The notes beneath the pieces were generated by a model. It was not told the DNA's origin, did no database searches, and saw only the letters and a list, made by a program, of their open reading frames with translations. This document shows, one piece after another, positions 1 to 5,100 of a DNA stretch of 5,100 bases. The position numbers were made by a program, and so were the translations under genes. Origin of the DNA: an uncultured Ktedonobacteraceae bacterium (GTDB lineage Bacteria > Chloroflexota > Ktedonobacteria > Ktedonobacterales > Ktedonobacteraceae). The stretch's first letter is position 1. Every line of letters starts with the position of its first letter. The stretch is from contig CATPCK010000512.1 in NCBI GenBank assembly GCA_955652655.1, positions 1 to 5,100 of the forward strand, written 5' to 3'.

Positions 1-1356
1 CTCCCATACCGAGGGCGGTACCGGCCGTAATCGATAGCGTTGTCCTATGGTGGCAAGGATTAACTTTGCCTCCATCAACGCAAACATACTGCCTACACAC
101 GGGTGTGACCTACCAGGAAAAGGAAAGTAGGCGAAGGGTGGGCGACTGGCGTACCGTTCAGGTGAGAAACGCTCGGGATTGAAAACCTCGGGGTCCTCCC
201 AGAAGTCTGGATGACGGTGTATACAGTACGGGCTTATAAAGATCATGCTGTTTGCTGGAATGTGATAGCCGCGAATTTCGTCATCGGCAATAGCTTTACG
301 CCCGAACATCCAGGCCGGTGGATAAAGACGCAGTGCTTCCTCTAATATCATCTGTGTGTATGACAATTTGGCAACATGCTCAAAAGTGGGTAAATTCCCG
401 CCAAGCACGTCATCCAATTCCGTGTGAAAGCGGCGCTCTACATCAGGATGCTGAGAAAGTAGATACCACGTCCATGTGAGTGCTGCCGCCATAGTTTCAT
501 GACCAGCCATCATCGTAGTCAATACTTCGTCATGCACTTGCTGCGAACTCAATCCCTGGCCCGTCTCCTCGTCACGCGCCATCAGTAACATTGAGAGCAG
601 GTCTCCTTCGTCTTTATTCTGTTGGCGTCGCTCATCGATGATGGTATCCACTACCTCGCTGAGCGTACGAATGGCTGCGTGCAAGAGGCGGTTACGTGGA
701 ATAGGCACGTTGAGCGGTGGAAAAGGAGCATAAAAGTATTCTGTGTACAGCTTGTTGACCCTTAAAAATGCCCGCGCAAAATCGCTCACACCTTCCTCAA
801 GGTCAAAGTTAAACAGGGCCTTTCCGATATTAAACAGGGTCAGGCGAAACATCTCTGTCGCAATATCAAGCGGCTGCTCGCCACCTTCGCGCTCTGTGCA
901 TTTCTGCCAGCGGTTGAGCATGGCAACCGTGTTCCTGGTCACTTGCGCGCCAATGGCCGCGATGCGTTTGCGATGGAAGGTTGGCTTTATGATGCGCCGC
1001 TGATGCAGCCAGGATTGTCCATCGTTCGTTATCAGCTCCTTACCCCAAAGCGGACTGAGCATATGGTAGATAAAGAAATCTTTGTTGTTGTAATTTTTAT
1101 GGTTTCCCTGGAGAATATGCTTGATGGCATCCGGGTGATTGACGATAAGGGTTGGCCAGAAAACGAAGCGAATACGGACAATATCCCCATATTGGCGGTT
1201 GAGCTCTACAAAAAAACGTGGAGCATCGCGCTGCATTTCTGAGGCACTACCATGTTGAAAATGAACACGCGGACCCGCTGGTGTCATCTGTTGCTCACCC
1301 TCGGAAGTAGTATGCTCCCAATCTCTGGAATCCTGCTCGCCCGTTGATCTATGCAT
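1..1356 (-). CDS. Cytochrome P450 (3' end cut by window edge)
   Basis: Heme-thiolate monooxygenase, translated by me from the minus strand: 452 codons are present and the stop lies beyond the left edge, with perhaps 10-25 residues missing. Landmarks in order are helix-C WxxxR (W116/R120), I-helix AGHET (284-288, acid-Thr pair E287/T288), K-helix ExxR (E340/R343), the PERF motif (395-398), and the heme loop 411-422 with Cys420 as presumed axial ligand. The loop reads FPFPGRSHPCVG, unlike the usual FxxGxRxCxG (see findings). No signal peptide or membrane anchor is visible, so it is probably cytosolic and needs separate redox partners. The ATG at 1356 has GGAGG (1363-1367) six bases upstream and overlaps the stop of the preceding FAAL gene by 8 nt, indicating coupling. 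Met24 (1287), preceded by GAGGGTGAG, is an alternative start. Substrate is unknown; context suggests an acyl chain or an acyl-derived product (inference). Confidence 0.93.
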   Translation of the reverse strand, partial: MHRSTGEQDSRDWEHTTSEGEQQMTPAGPRVHFQHGSASEMQRDAPRFFVELNRQYGDIVRIRFVFWPTLIVNHPDAIKHILQGNHKNYNNKDFFIYHMLSPLWGKELITNDGQSWLHQRRIIKPTFHRKRIAAIGAQVTRNTVAMLNRWQKCTEREGGEQPLDIATEMFRLTLFNIGKALFNFDLEEGVSDFARAFLRVNKLYTEYFYAPFPPLNVPIPRNRLLHAAIRTLSEVVDTIIDERRQQNKDEGDLLSMLLMARDEETGQGLSSQQVHDEVLTTMMAGHETMAAALTWTWYLLSQHPDVERRFHTELDDVLGGNLPTFEHVAKLSYTQMILEEALRLYPPAWMFGRKAIADDEIRGYHIPANSMIFISPYCIHRHPDFWEDPEVFNPERFSPERYASRPPFAYFPFPGRSHPCVGSMFALMEAKLILATIGQRYRLRPVPPSVWE

Positions 1357-3139
1357 CCCAGGCCTCCAGGCGTCCTGTTAAAAACTCGGCGCGGCACGCG
1401 CGCCGCTGTATCTTGCCACTTGATGTTTTAGGAATACTGCCAGCTTTCACCAGCATCACTTTGTATGCTTGCAAATCATGCTCTTCCCATACTTTCCAAC
1501 ATATATCTTTGGCCAGCGTCTCTCTATCCAGCATTTTGCGCTTTGCGCTCGTGCTGTTTTGAGCTATCTGTCCTGTCACCTCTGCCCGTTGGTAGCCAGG
1601 CTCTATTTCAGCCAGTATCACCAGTTGTTCTCTGCCAGCCACATCGACTGATAATGCCGCGCAACAGCCGGGTCGGATCGCCGGATGGCATTGCTCGACG
1701 GTCAGTTCAATATCGTGTGGATAATGGTTGCGGCCACGCACAATGATCATATCTTTGATGCGGCCAGTAATGAACAGCACATTGTCCATCAAGAAGCCCA
1801 GGTCTCCGGTGCGCAGAAATGGACCATCACCCGTATCAGCCAGGTATGCCTGGAACGTTTGCTGGGATTCTTCAGGTTTGTTCCAGTATCCGTGAGCAAC
1901 GCTTGGGCCTGCTATCCAGACCTCTCCAATCTGCTCGGCTGAACAACGGGTCAACGTTTCCGGATTCACAATCACAATCTTCTCTTCGGGCAGCATGCGA
2001 TCATACCCCACCAATTTCCTGGAATCCACGTCCTCAGGATTAGTATCAGTCACCTGGTTCTTTTCCAGGGCCCAGCGCGTCACCGTTTTGACAACCGGCG
2101 GGGAAGACGTCCTGCCACTGGTGACCATCAGCGTTGCCTCGGCCAAACCATAGCAGGGGAAAAAGGCTTCTGGACGGACGCCGCAGGCTGCGAAGGTATA
2201 CACGAAGCGCTTCATTGTTTCATCGCGAACCTGTTCAGCGCCATTGGCGATCAACGTCCAGCTGCTCAGGTCCAGTGTTGCTCTCTGCTCAGGGGTGATC
2301 TTGCGGACGCACAGTTCGTAGGCGAAGTTCGGAGCTACGCTAATAGTGGCTCTGGTTCGCGTTATGGCCTGTAGCCACCGGAAAGGACGATGCAAGAAGG
2401 CAAGTGGCGACATAAGTGTGGACGGAAATCCTTCATAAAGGGGAAACAATATGCTCCCGATAAGACCCATATCATGATACGGTGGTAGCCAGCTTACCAT
2501 ATGGCTTTCGGGCGTTTGTTCACAATGATGGTGCATCAATAACAGATTATGCAGCAGGTTCCCGTGAGTAATCATTACTCCCTTTGGCGTCGCTGTGGAA
2601 CCAGAAGTATACTGGAGAAATGCGAGACTATGGCGGCCTATTTCGGGTTTCTGCCACTTATCAGCAAGGTAGCCTGGAATCGTGTTGGTCGTCACCCAGG
2701 CAAGGCTTTCCAATTCAGGAATATGGGCAAAACAGCGCAGCAAATCCGGGAGAGCCTCCGCGGTGGTAAGTATCATCTTTGCCTCTGTATCGGCCACTAT
2801 AGCCTGGATGCGAGGCATTGCCCTGGCGGAGCGGGGTGGGTACGCGGGAACGGCGATGGCTCCGGCGTATAAGCAACCGAAAAAGGCGGCGATATATTGC
2901 AGACCTGGTGGGTGGAGCAACAGTACTGGCTTACCAGCAGCGCCTCTGGATTGAAGCAGGGTAGCGATAGCCCTGGCCCGCTGGTCCAAGTCTCCGTAGG
3001 TCATCAGGCGAGCCTCTTCGCTTTCTCCCTGTCGTAAGAAGGTGTAGGCATGCCGGTTGGCCTGGAGAAGTGCTCTATAGCATAACAGATCGACTAACGT
3101 AGAGGTATCAACAGTTTTAGCAGAAATACTGTTATTCAT
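1349..3139 (-). CDS. Fatty-acyl-AMP ligase (FAAL-type adenylating enzyme)
   Basis: ANL-superfamily adenylating enzyme, 596 aa from the chosen start. It is expected to convert a fatty acid and ATP to acyl-AMP for transfer to an acyl-carrier protein. Motifs: ATP-loop YTSGSTATPKG (177-187), WLPPYHDMGL (217-226, typical of FAALs), YGLAEAT (330-336), GDLGF (445-449), GRIKDMIIVRGRNHYP (459-474) and the C-terminal PKTSSGK with catalytic Lys576. The wording around HDMGL and RGRNHYP, plus the extended segment after YGLAEAT (about 346-383), favours FAAL over acyl-CoA ligase. The length covers only the N- and C-terminal adenylation domains, so the carrier protein must act in trans. A TTG at 3160 extends the frame by 7 codons, but the ATG at 3139 has AGGAG (3148-3152) eight bases upstream and is preferred. 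One oddity is GYDRM where relatives usually have a Cys-Gly-Arg segment. The P450 start lies inside its end. Confidence 0.93.
   Translation of the reverse strand: MNNSISAKTVDTSTLVDLLCYRALLQANRHAYTFLRQGESEEARLMTYGDLDQRARAIATLLQSRGAAGKPVLLLHPPGLQYIAAFFGCLYAGAIAVPAYPPRSARAMPRIQAIVADTEAKMILTTAEALPDLLRCFAHIPELESLAWVTTNTIPGYLADKWQKPEIGRHSLAFLQYTSGSTATPKGVMITHGNLLHNLLLMHHHCEQTPESHMVSWLPPYHDMGLIGSILFPLYEGFPSTLMSPLAFLHRPFRWLQAITRTRATISVAPNFAYELCVRKITPEQRATLDLSSWTLIANGAEQVRDETMKRFVYTFAACGVRPEAFFPCYGLAEATLMVTSGRTSSPPVVKTVTRWALEKNQVTDTNPEDVDSRKLVGYDRMLPEEKIVIVNPETLTRCSAEQIGEVWIAGPSVAHGYWNKPEESQQTFQAYLADTGDGPFLRTGDLGFLMDNVLFITGRIKDMIIVRGRNHYPHDIELTVEQCHPAIRPGCCAALSVDVAGREQLVILAEIEPGYQRAEVTGQIAQNSTSAKRKMLDRETLAKDICWKVWEEHDLQAYKVMLVKAGSIPKTSSGKIQRRACRAEFLTGRLEAWDA
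1363..1367 (-). promoter_or_regulatory. Ribosome binding site of the P450 inside the FAAL 3' end
   Basis: GGAGG read on the minus strand, six bases before the P450 ATG at 1356. It lies within the last codons of the FAAL gene, so ribosomes finishing FAAL can reinitiate on the P450. This fixes the P450 start and supports an operon. Confidence 0.75.
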
Positions 3140-3147
3140 GTATGCAA

Positions 3148-3152
3148 CTCCT
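3148..3152 (-). promoter_or_regulatory. Ribosome binding site deciding the FAAL start
   Basis: AGGAG on the minus strand, eight bases before the ATG at 3139. An in-frame TTG at 3160 lies upstream of this site and has no comparable site of its own, so the ATG is the better start. Confidence 0.75.
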
Positions 3153-3193
3153 GGTAGCAACGTTATAGTGAACCCATTTGTTTGTACTCTATC

Positions 3194-3210
3194 ACTGACT
3201 GTTAGTCACT
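3194..3210. promoter_or_regulatory. Short inverted repeat, candidate operator
   Basis: The plus strand reads TGACT-GTT-AGTCA at 3196-3208: two perfect 5-bp arms around 3 bp, with one further matching pair outside a mismatch (A3194/T3210). Size and symmetry resemble operators of TetR-family repressors; this is inference, as no regulator gene is in the window. It lies about 55-70 bp upstream of the FAAL start codon, inside the leader if the promoter at 3270-3301 is correct. Confidence 0.35.
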
Positions 3211-3219
3211 TTGTTACCA

Positions 3220-3245
3220 TTGAGACGACGCCGTCCTCAATTTTT
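3220..3245 (+). other. Hairpin followed by a short T-tract
   Basis: TTGAG/CTCAA arms (3220-3224 and 3236-3240) continue inward as ACG/CGT with one bulged base, giving a stem of about 8 bp. Five T follow on the plus strand at 3241-3245. Formally this resembles a weak intrinsic terminator for plus-strand transcription, but no plus-strand gene lies upstream. On the minus strand the same hairpin would sit in the 5' leader of the FAAL mRNA without a T-tract. Function is unassigned. Confidence 0.3.
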
Positions 3246-3269
3246 ATTGCTGTTGTCTAGATCAAAGAG

Positions 3270-3301
3270 ATTATACAGTTTTTCCCTCCGGGCTACTTCA
3301 A
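3270..3301 (-). promoter_or_regulatory. Candidate sigma70-type promoter of the FAAL-P450 operon
   Basis: On the minus strand a perfect TATAAT (3275 to 3270) is preceded, after a rather long 20-bp spacer, by TTGAAG (3301 to 3296). The predicted start of transcription near 3263 leaves a leader of about 120 nt before the FAAL ATG, containing the hairpin at 3220-3240 and the inverted repeat at 3194-3210. The -10 is excellent and the spacing is suboptimal, so the -35 assignment is weak. Confidence 0.4.
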
Positions 3302-3326
3302 GCGTACTGGGAGAGCGTTCCCAAAT

Positions 3327-3373
3327 CGTTACGATCGACGTTACGAACGAACATTTCGCAGACATTTCGTAAC
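3327..3373. repeat. Cluster of small direct and inverted repeats between esterase and FAAL
   Basis: CGTTACGA occurs at 3327-3334 and 3339-3346 (12-bp step). ACATTTCG occurs at 3351-3358 and 3362-3369 (11-bp step, about one helical turn). GTTACGAA (3340-3347) and TTCGTAAC (3366-3373) form a perfect 8-bp inverted repeat across 18 bp. The cluster lies just past the esterase stop and upstream of the candidate FAAL promoter. It could be a regulator-binding site or a transcript-end structure; no T-tract follows on the minus strand. Confidence 0.4.
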
Positions 3374-3398
3374 TACTCTTTATTCCTCGCGGTCAGTA

Positions 3399-4643
3399 TC
3401 ATACCCCGGCTAATGCCAACAACCCATCTGAGAAGCCTCCACGCCAGCTGATATACTCGTGGCCACCACCAAGCTCAGCATAATGTACAGGGTATCCTTT
3501 GGCCAGTAAGACATCGTAGAGGTGTCGGTTGACTATCAGTAAGTCATAACCTGGAATGCGTTCAAGCCGTCCCACGTCGATATAAAAGCGGAGAGGTTGC
3601 CTGGGACTGACCGCAAACTGCCGCGTCAACCATTGCCGCGCTATTTTTTCCTCAGCATCCCAATCCCACCAGAACGATCCCGATTGGGTAAGCACATTGC
3701 CAAATATCTCAGGAGCACGCAGCCCGGCATAGGCAGCAGCCAGGCCGCCGGCACTCGACCCGCCCACGATAGTTTTCATTGGGTCAGCAGTGATATGGTA
3801 GTGCCTGCCAATCCAAGGAATAAGTTCCTGGACCAGGAAATCGACGAAAAGTGGATGGCACATCAGTTCATGGTTGCGCGACTCTGGAGGTGAATCGAGC
3901 ATCACGGTAACCAGTGGTGGCAGAAGACCCTCAGCAAGCAGGTTATCTAAAATCGTAGGAGTAGGAATAAGCTCAAGGTAGGCCGACCCATCAAACAGAA
4001 GGAGGAGCCCATATGGCCCGGCGCTCGTTTCGTACCCAGGGGGAGTATAGACCCAGGCCCGGCGACTGTTCCTCAAAATATGACTGCGGAGATGATGCCG
4101 CTTCAACTCCCCCTTTGGCACACCCGCACGCGGCATAATCCAGGGCTGGAGAGGGGCAGCAGGCAGTTCAAGTGCCGACATGTGTATATCACTACTCCAG
4201 GGATCTTCCTGATTCCTGGGAAAAAGAAACGTCCTGGGGTTGAGCGGGTCACGCCGGCAGGCGGCCAACCGTTCCTCCATGTTGTCGATGCTCCACGGGA
4301 GGAGCGTATCATTTGGGGAGAAGCGATAGATGGCACGAGTATCAGAGCGCATTTTGTAGGTTTTATACCAGAGGTCTGTGTTCAACATGCGGCTCATCTG
4401 GTTCTCGGAAATGTTCCAGCCGACCAGCGCCCCTGCGACGATAATATTATGTATCTCTTCAGTCGCTTGCCAGAGAAAGGTTACCAGGACATGGGTGTCA
4501 TCACCGGGGATGGTTTCGATAAGAGGAGTTCCTTGCGCTGTGATCTCTCGCCAGAAGGTGAAGAGAGCAGTGGTGTTGCCATATAGCAACTCTTCTTGTA
4601 AAGCAGCCAGGCGCGGACTCACAAGAGTTGCTTGAGATATCAT
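3399..4643 (-). CDS. Enterochelin esterase (Fes) family alpha/beta hydrolase
   Basis: Predicted serine esterase, 414 aa from the preferred start, with the two-part architecture of Fes. An N-terminal beta-rich domain (about 20-130, with FWREITAQGTP and VTFLWQA) precedes a C-terminal alpha/beta hydrolase domain (about 175-414). The nucleophile elbow GGSSAGG places catalytic Ser297. GGGHEYISW supplies His395. The DSPPESRNHEL stretch (250-260) matches the conserved RxHEL region of Fes, and LTQSGSFWW (318-326) is also Fes-like. Fes enzymes hydrolyse ferric catecholate-siderophore esters in the cytoplasm; no signal peptide is visible here. The actual ester is unknown because no siderophore gene is in the window. 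The frame extends to an ATG at 4682, but only the ATG at 4643 has a Shine-Dalgarno (AGAAAGGA, five bases away). It is separated from FAAL by about 260 bp and is probably its own transcription unit. Confidence 0.88.
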   Translation of the reverse strand: MISQATLVSPRLAALQEELLYGNTTALFTFWREITAQGTPLIETIPGDDTHVLVTFLWQATEEIHNIIVAGALVGWNISENQMSRMLNTDLWYKTYKMRSDTRAIYRFSPNDTLLPWSIDNMEERLAACRRDPLNPRTFLFPRNQEDPWSSDIHMSALELPAAPLQPWIMPRAGVPKGELKRHHLRSHILRNSRRAWVYTPPGYETSAGPYGLLLLFDGSAYLELIPTPTILDNLLAEGLLPPLVTVMLDSPPESRNHELMCHPLFVDFLVQELIPWIGRHYHITADPMKTIVGGSSAGGLAAAYAGLRAPEIFGNVLTQSGSFWWDWDAEEKIARQWLTRQFAVSPRQPLRFYIDVGRLERIPGYDLLIVNRHLYDVLLAKGYPVHYAELGGGHEYISWRGGFSDGLLALAGV

Positions 4644-4648
4644 GAAAA

Positions 4649-4656
4649 TCCTTTCT
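4649..4656 (-). promoter_or_regulatory. Ribosome binding site deciding the esterase start
   Basis: AGAAAGGA on the minus strand, five bases before the ATG at 4643. The upstream in-frame ATG at 4682 is preceded by a C-rich run and no purine-rich site, so the protein starts at 4643. Confidence 0.7.
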
Positions 4657-4788
4657 TGAATTCGTATTATTCTTATAGTCATCTACACGGGGGGGCTGGA
4701 TCAGCCACTCGCGTGTCAATCGATTTGTGTGATGTACTGTATCATACGCTACTTTGTTCAGCAAACTCCAGGGCAATCAACAGAGGAC

Positions 4789-4809
4789 GTGTGCGCGTAG
4801 GATTGTTGC
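4789..4809 (+). repeat. Left terminal inverted repeat of the MITE-like element
   Basis: Begins GTGTGCGCG and continues TAGGATTGTTGC. It aligns without gaps to the reverse complement of 4844-4864 with mismatches only at positions 2 and 6. It abuts the left copy of ACAGAGGAC. Confidence 0.8.
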
Positions 4810-4843
4810 ATGGCGATGCTTCGCTTGTCCTGGTTCTCACCGC

Positions 4844-4864
4844 GCAACAATCCTACGCACACCC
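4844..4864 (-). repeat. Right terminal inverted repeat of the MITE-like element
   Basis: Reverse complement begins GGGTGTGCG and continues TAGGATTGTTGC, matching the left end at 19 of 21 positions. It abuts the right copy of ACAGAGGAC. Confidence 0.8.
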
Positions 4865-4879
4865 ACAGAGGACCGATGA

Positions 4880-4909
4880 TTGGCAGCCAGCATGCATATG
4901 TGCTACACT
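4880..4909 (+). promoter_or_regulatory. Candidate promoter of the HAD gene
   Basis: TTGGCA (4880-4885, five of six to the -35 consensus) is followed after 18 bp by TACACT (4904-4909, four of six), with the extended -10 TG at 4901-4902. The -35 starts only 7 bp past the right target duplication of the MITE-like element, so that insertion replaced or moved whatever lay directly upstream. Predicted leader length is about 85 nt. Confidence 0.45.
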
Positions 4910-4999
4910 CACAGCAGGCAATGCTTCCTTTGGGACGCGATAAATCGGGTCCCTACTTTCGCGTGAGAGTCACCGGTTACTGCTGAACGGGGGGTATCA

Positions 5000-5100
5000 T
5001 TGGACGACATCAAGAATTACTTGACAGATATGGATGGGGTCATCCTGCGGGGCACGGCGCTCATTCCTGGGGCGGCAGAGTTTGTGCAGCGGCTGCGGGC
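5000..5100 (+). CDS. HAD-superfamily phosphatase, NagD/HAD-IIA-like (5' fragment)
   Basis: Only the first 33 codons plus two bases are in the window. The peptide has the HAD motif I, DMDGV (residues 10-14), with Asp10 as the expected nucleophile and Asp12 as the general acid. It is followed by RGTALIPGAAEF, the LxRGxxxIPGAxEF pattern typical of NagD / 4-nitrophenylphosphatase-type (HAD-IIA) enzymes, which are cytosolic phosphatases acting on sugar phosphates, nucleotides or similar small substrates. The only usable start is TTG at 5000. The frame is closed by TGA at 4964-4966, has no ATG or GTG before 5000, and the first ATG falls inside motif I after Asp10. GGGGGG at 4989-4994 lies five bases upstream as an imperfect Shine-Dalgarno. 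It is divergent from the esterase. Substrate cannot be judged from the fragment. Confidence 0.8.
   Translation, partial: MDDIKNYLTDMDGVILRGTALIPGAAEFVQRLR

Larger units (their letters stand above)
4780..4873. mobile_element. MITE-like element with 9-bp target-site duplication
   Basis: A 76-bp element (4789-4864) is bounded by 21-bp terminal inverted repeats, 4789-4809 and 4844-4864. They match at 19 of 21 positions without gaps and share the perfect 14-bp core CGTAGGATTGTTGC. The element is flanked exactly by the perfect direct repeat ACAGAGGAC at 4780-4788 and 4865-4873, as expected for a target-site duplication. The 34-bp interior has no coding capacity; it holds a small GCGA-TGCT-TCGC hairpin (4813-4824). 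Nine-base duplications are made by several DDE transposase families (for example IS4-group and IS1), but I cannot assign the parent. The non-autonomous nature and mobilisation in trans are inferred. Confidence 0.75.
4644..4999. other. Divergent intergenic region between esterase and HAD gene
   Basis: No credible gene lies here. From left to right it holds the esterase ribosome binding site, a run of seven G (4689-4695) running into a perfect GGCTG-GAT-CAGCC inverted repeat (4694-4706), and an isolated minus-strand TTGACA (4719 to 4714) without a partner -10. Next come a 15-bp near-palindrome TGATGTACTGTATCA (4730-4744), the MITE-like element at 4780-4873, a candidate plus-strand promoter (4880-4909), and a leader of about 85 nt before the HAD start. 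I found no convincing promoter for the esterase. Confidence 0.6.

Noticed and set aside
743..1242. Two overlapping plus-strand open frames antisense to the P450
   Set aside because: The minus strand here encodes clear P450 sequence, including WxxxR at the expected place; the plus-strand frames show no domain or ribosome binding site.
2549..2954. Several plus-strand open frames of 60-107 codons antisense to FAAL
   Set aside because: They are antisense shadows of the adenylation domain with no independent support.
4080..4586. 168-codon plus-strand open frame inside the esterase
   Set aside because: It lies wholly antisense to a well-supported Fes-family gene and gives no recognisable protein; it is a by-product of the real reading frame.
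4714..4719. TTGACA on the minus strand upstream of the esterase
   Set aside because: The position 17 bp downstream is a C-run (complement of the seven G), giving no usable -10; the AT-rich TATAAG further on is 36 bp away. It is not called as a promoter.
4780..4873. CRISPR repeat or rho-independent terminator reading of the inverted repeat
   Set aside because: There is only one repeat pair and no spacer series, so no CRISPR. No T-tract follows either arm, and the exact 9-bp flanking direct repeats are better explained by transposition.
4632..4943. 103-codon plus-strand open frame across the divergent intergenic region
   Set aside because: It starts inside the esterase 5' end on the opposite strand, reads through the G-run and the whole MITE-like element, has no ribosome binding site or recognisable domain, and its composition does not look like protein.
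5030..5035. TTGACA on the plus strand, perfect -35 consensus
   Set aside because: It lies inside the HAD coding sequence (the Leu-Thr codons before DMDGV) with no matching -10 placed to serve a gene.

Overview
The window looks like bacterial chromosome of moderate GC (roughly 50-52% by eye) with compact, Shine-Dalgarno-led genes. The protein flavour (a fatty-acyl-AMP ligase, a soluble P450, a Fes-type esterase and a NagD-like HAD phosphatase) and the GC level fit a secondary-metabolite-rich, filamentous soil bacterium. A Chloroflexota/Ktedonobacteria-like host is my guess. The sequence alone does not prove the taxon.

Layout. (1) 1-1356, minus: a cytochrome P450 whose last residues run off the left edge. 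(2) 1349-3139, minus: a stand-alone fatty-acyl-AMP ligase (FAAL-type adenylating enzyme) whose stop overlaps the P450 start by 8 nt, so the two form a translationally coupled operon read FAAL then P450. (3) 3140-3398: an intergenic region with a candidate promoter for that operon, a short TetR-operator-like inverted repeat, a leader hairpin and a cluster of small phased repeats. (4) 3399-4643, minus: an enterochelin-esterase (Fes) family hydrolase. (5) 4644-4999: a divergent intergenic region carrying a 76-bp MITE-like element with 21-bp terminal inverted repeats flanked by perfect 9-bp direct repeats, then a candidate promoter for the rightward gene. (6) 5000 to the right edge, plus: the start of a HAD-superfamily (NagD/HAD-IIA-like) phosphatase.

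How the genes may work together. FAAL activates a fatty acid as acyl-AMP and, lacking a carrier domain of its own, must hand it to an acyl-carrier protein or PKS/NRPS encoded elsewhere. The coupled P450 is a natural candidate to oxidise that acyl chain or the product made from it. The Fes-type esterase could hydrolyse a siderophore or other ester product, but it appears to be a separate transcription unit. The most notable points are the MITE-like insertion and the non-canonical heme-binding loop of the P450.
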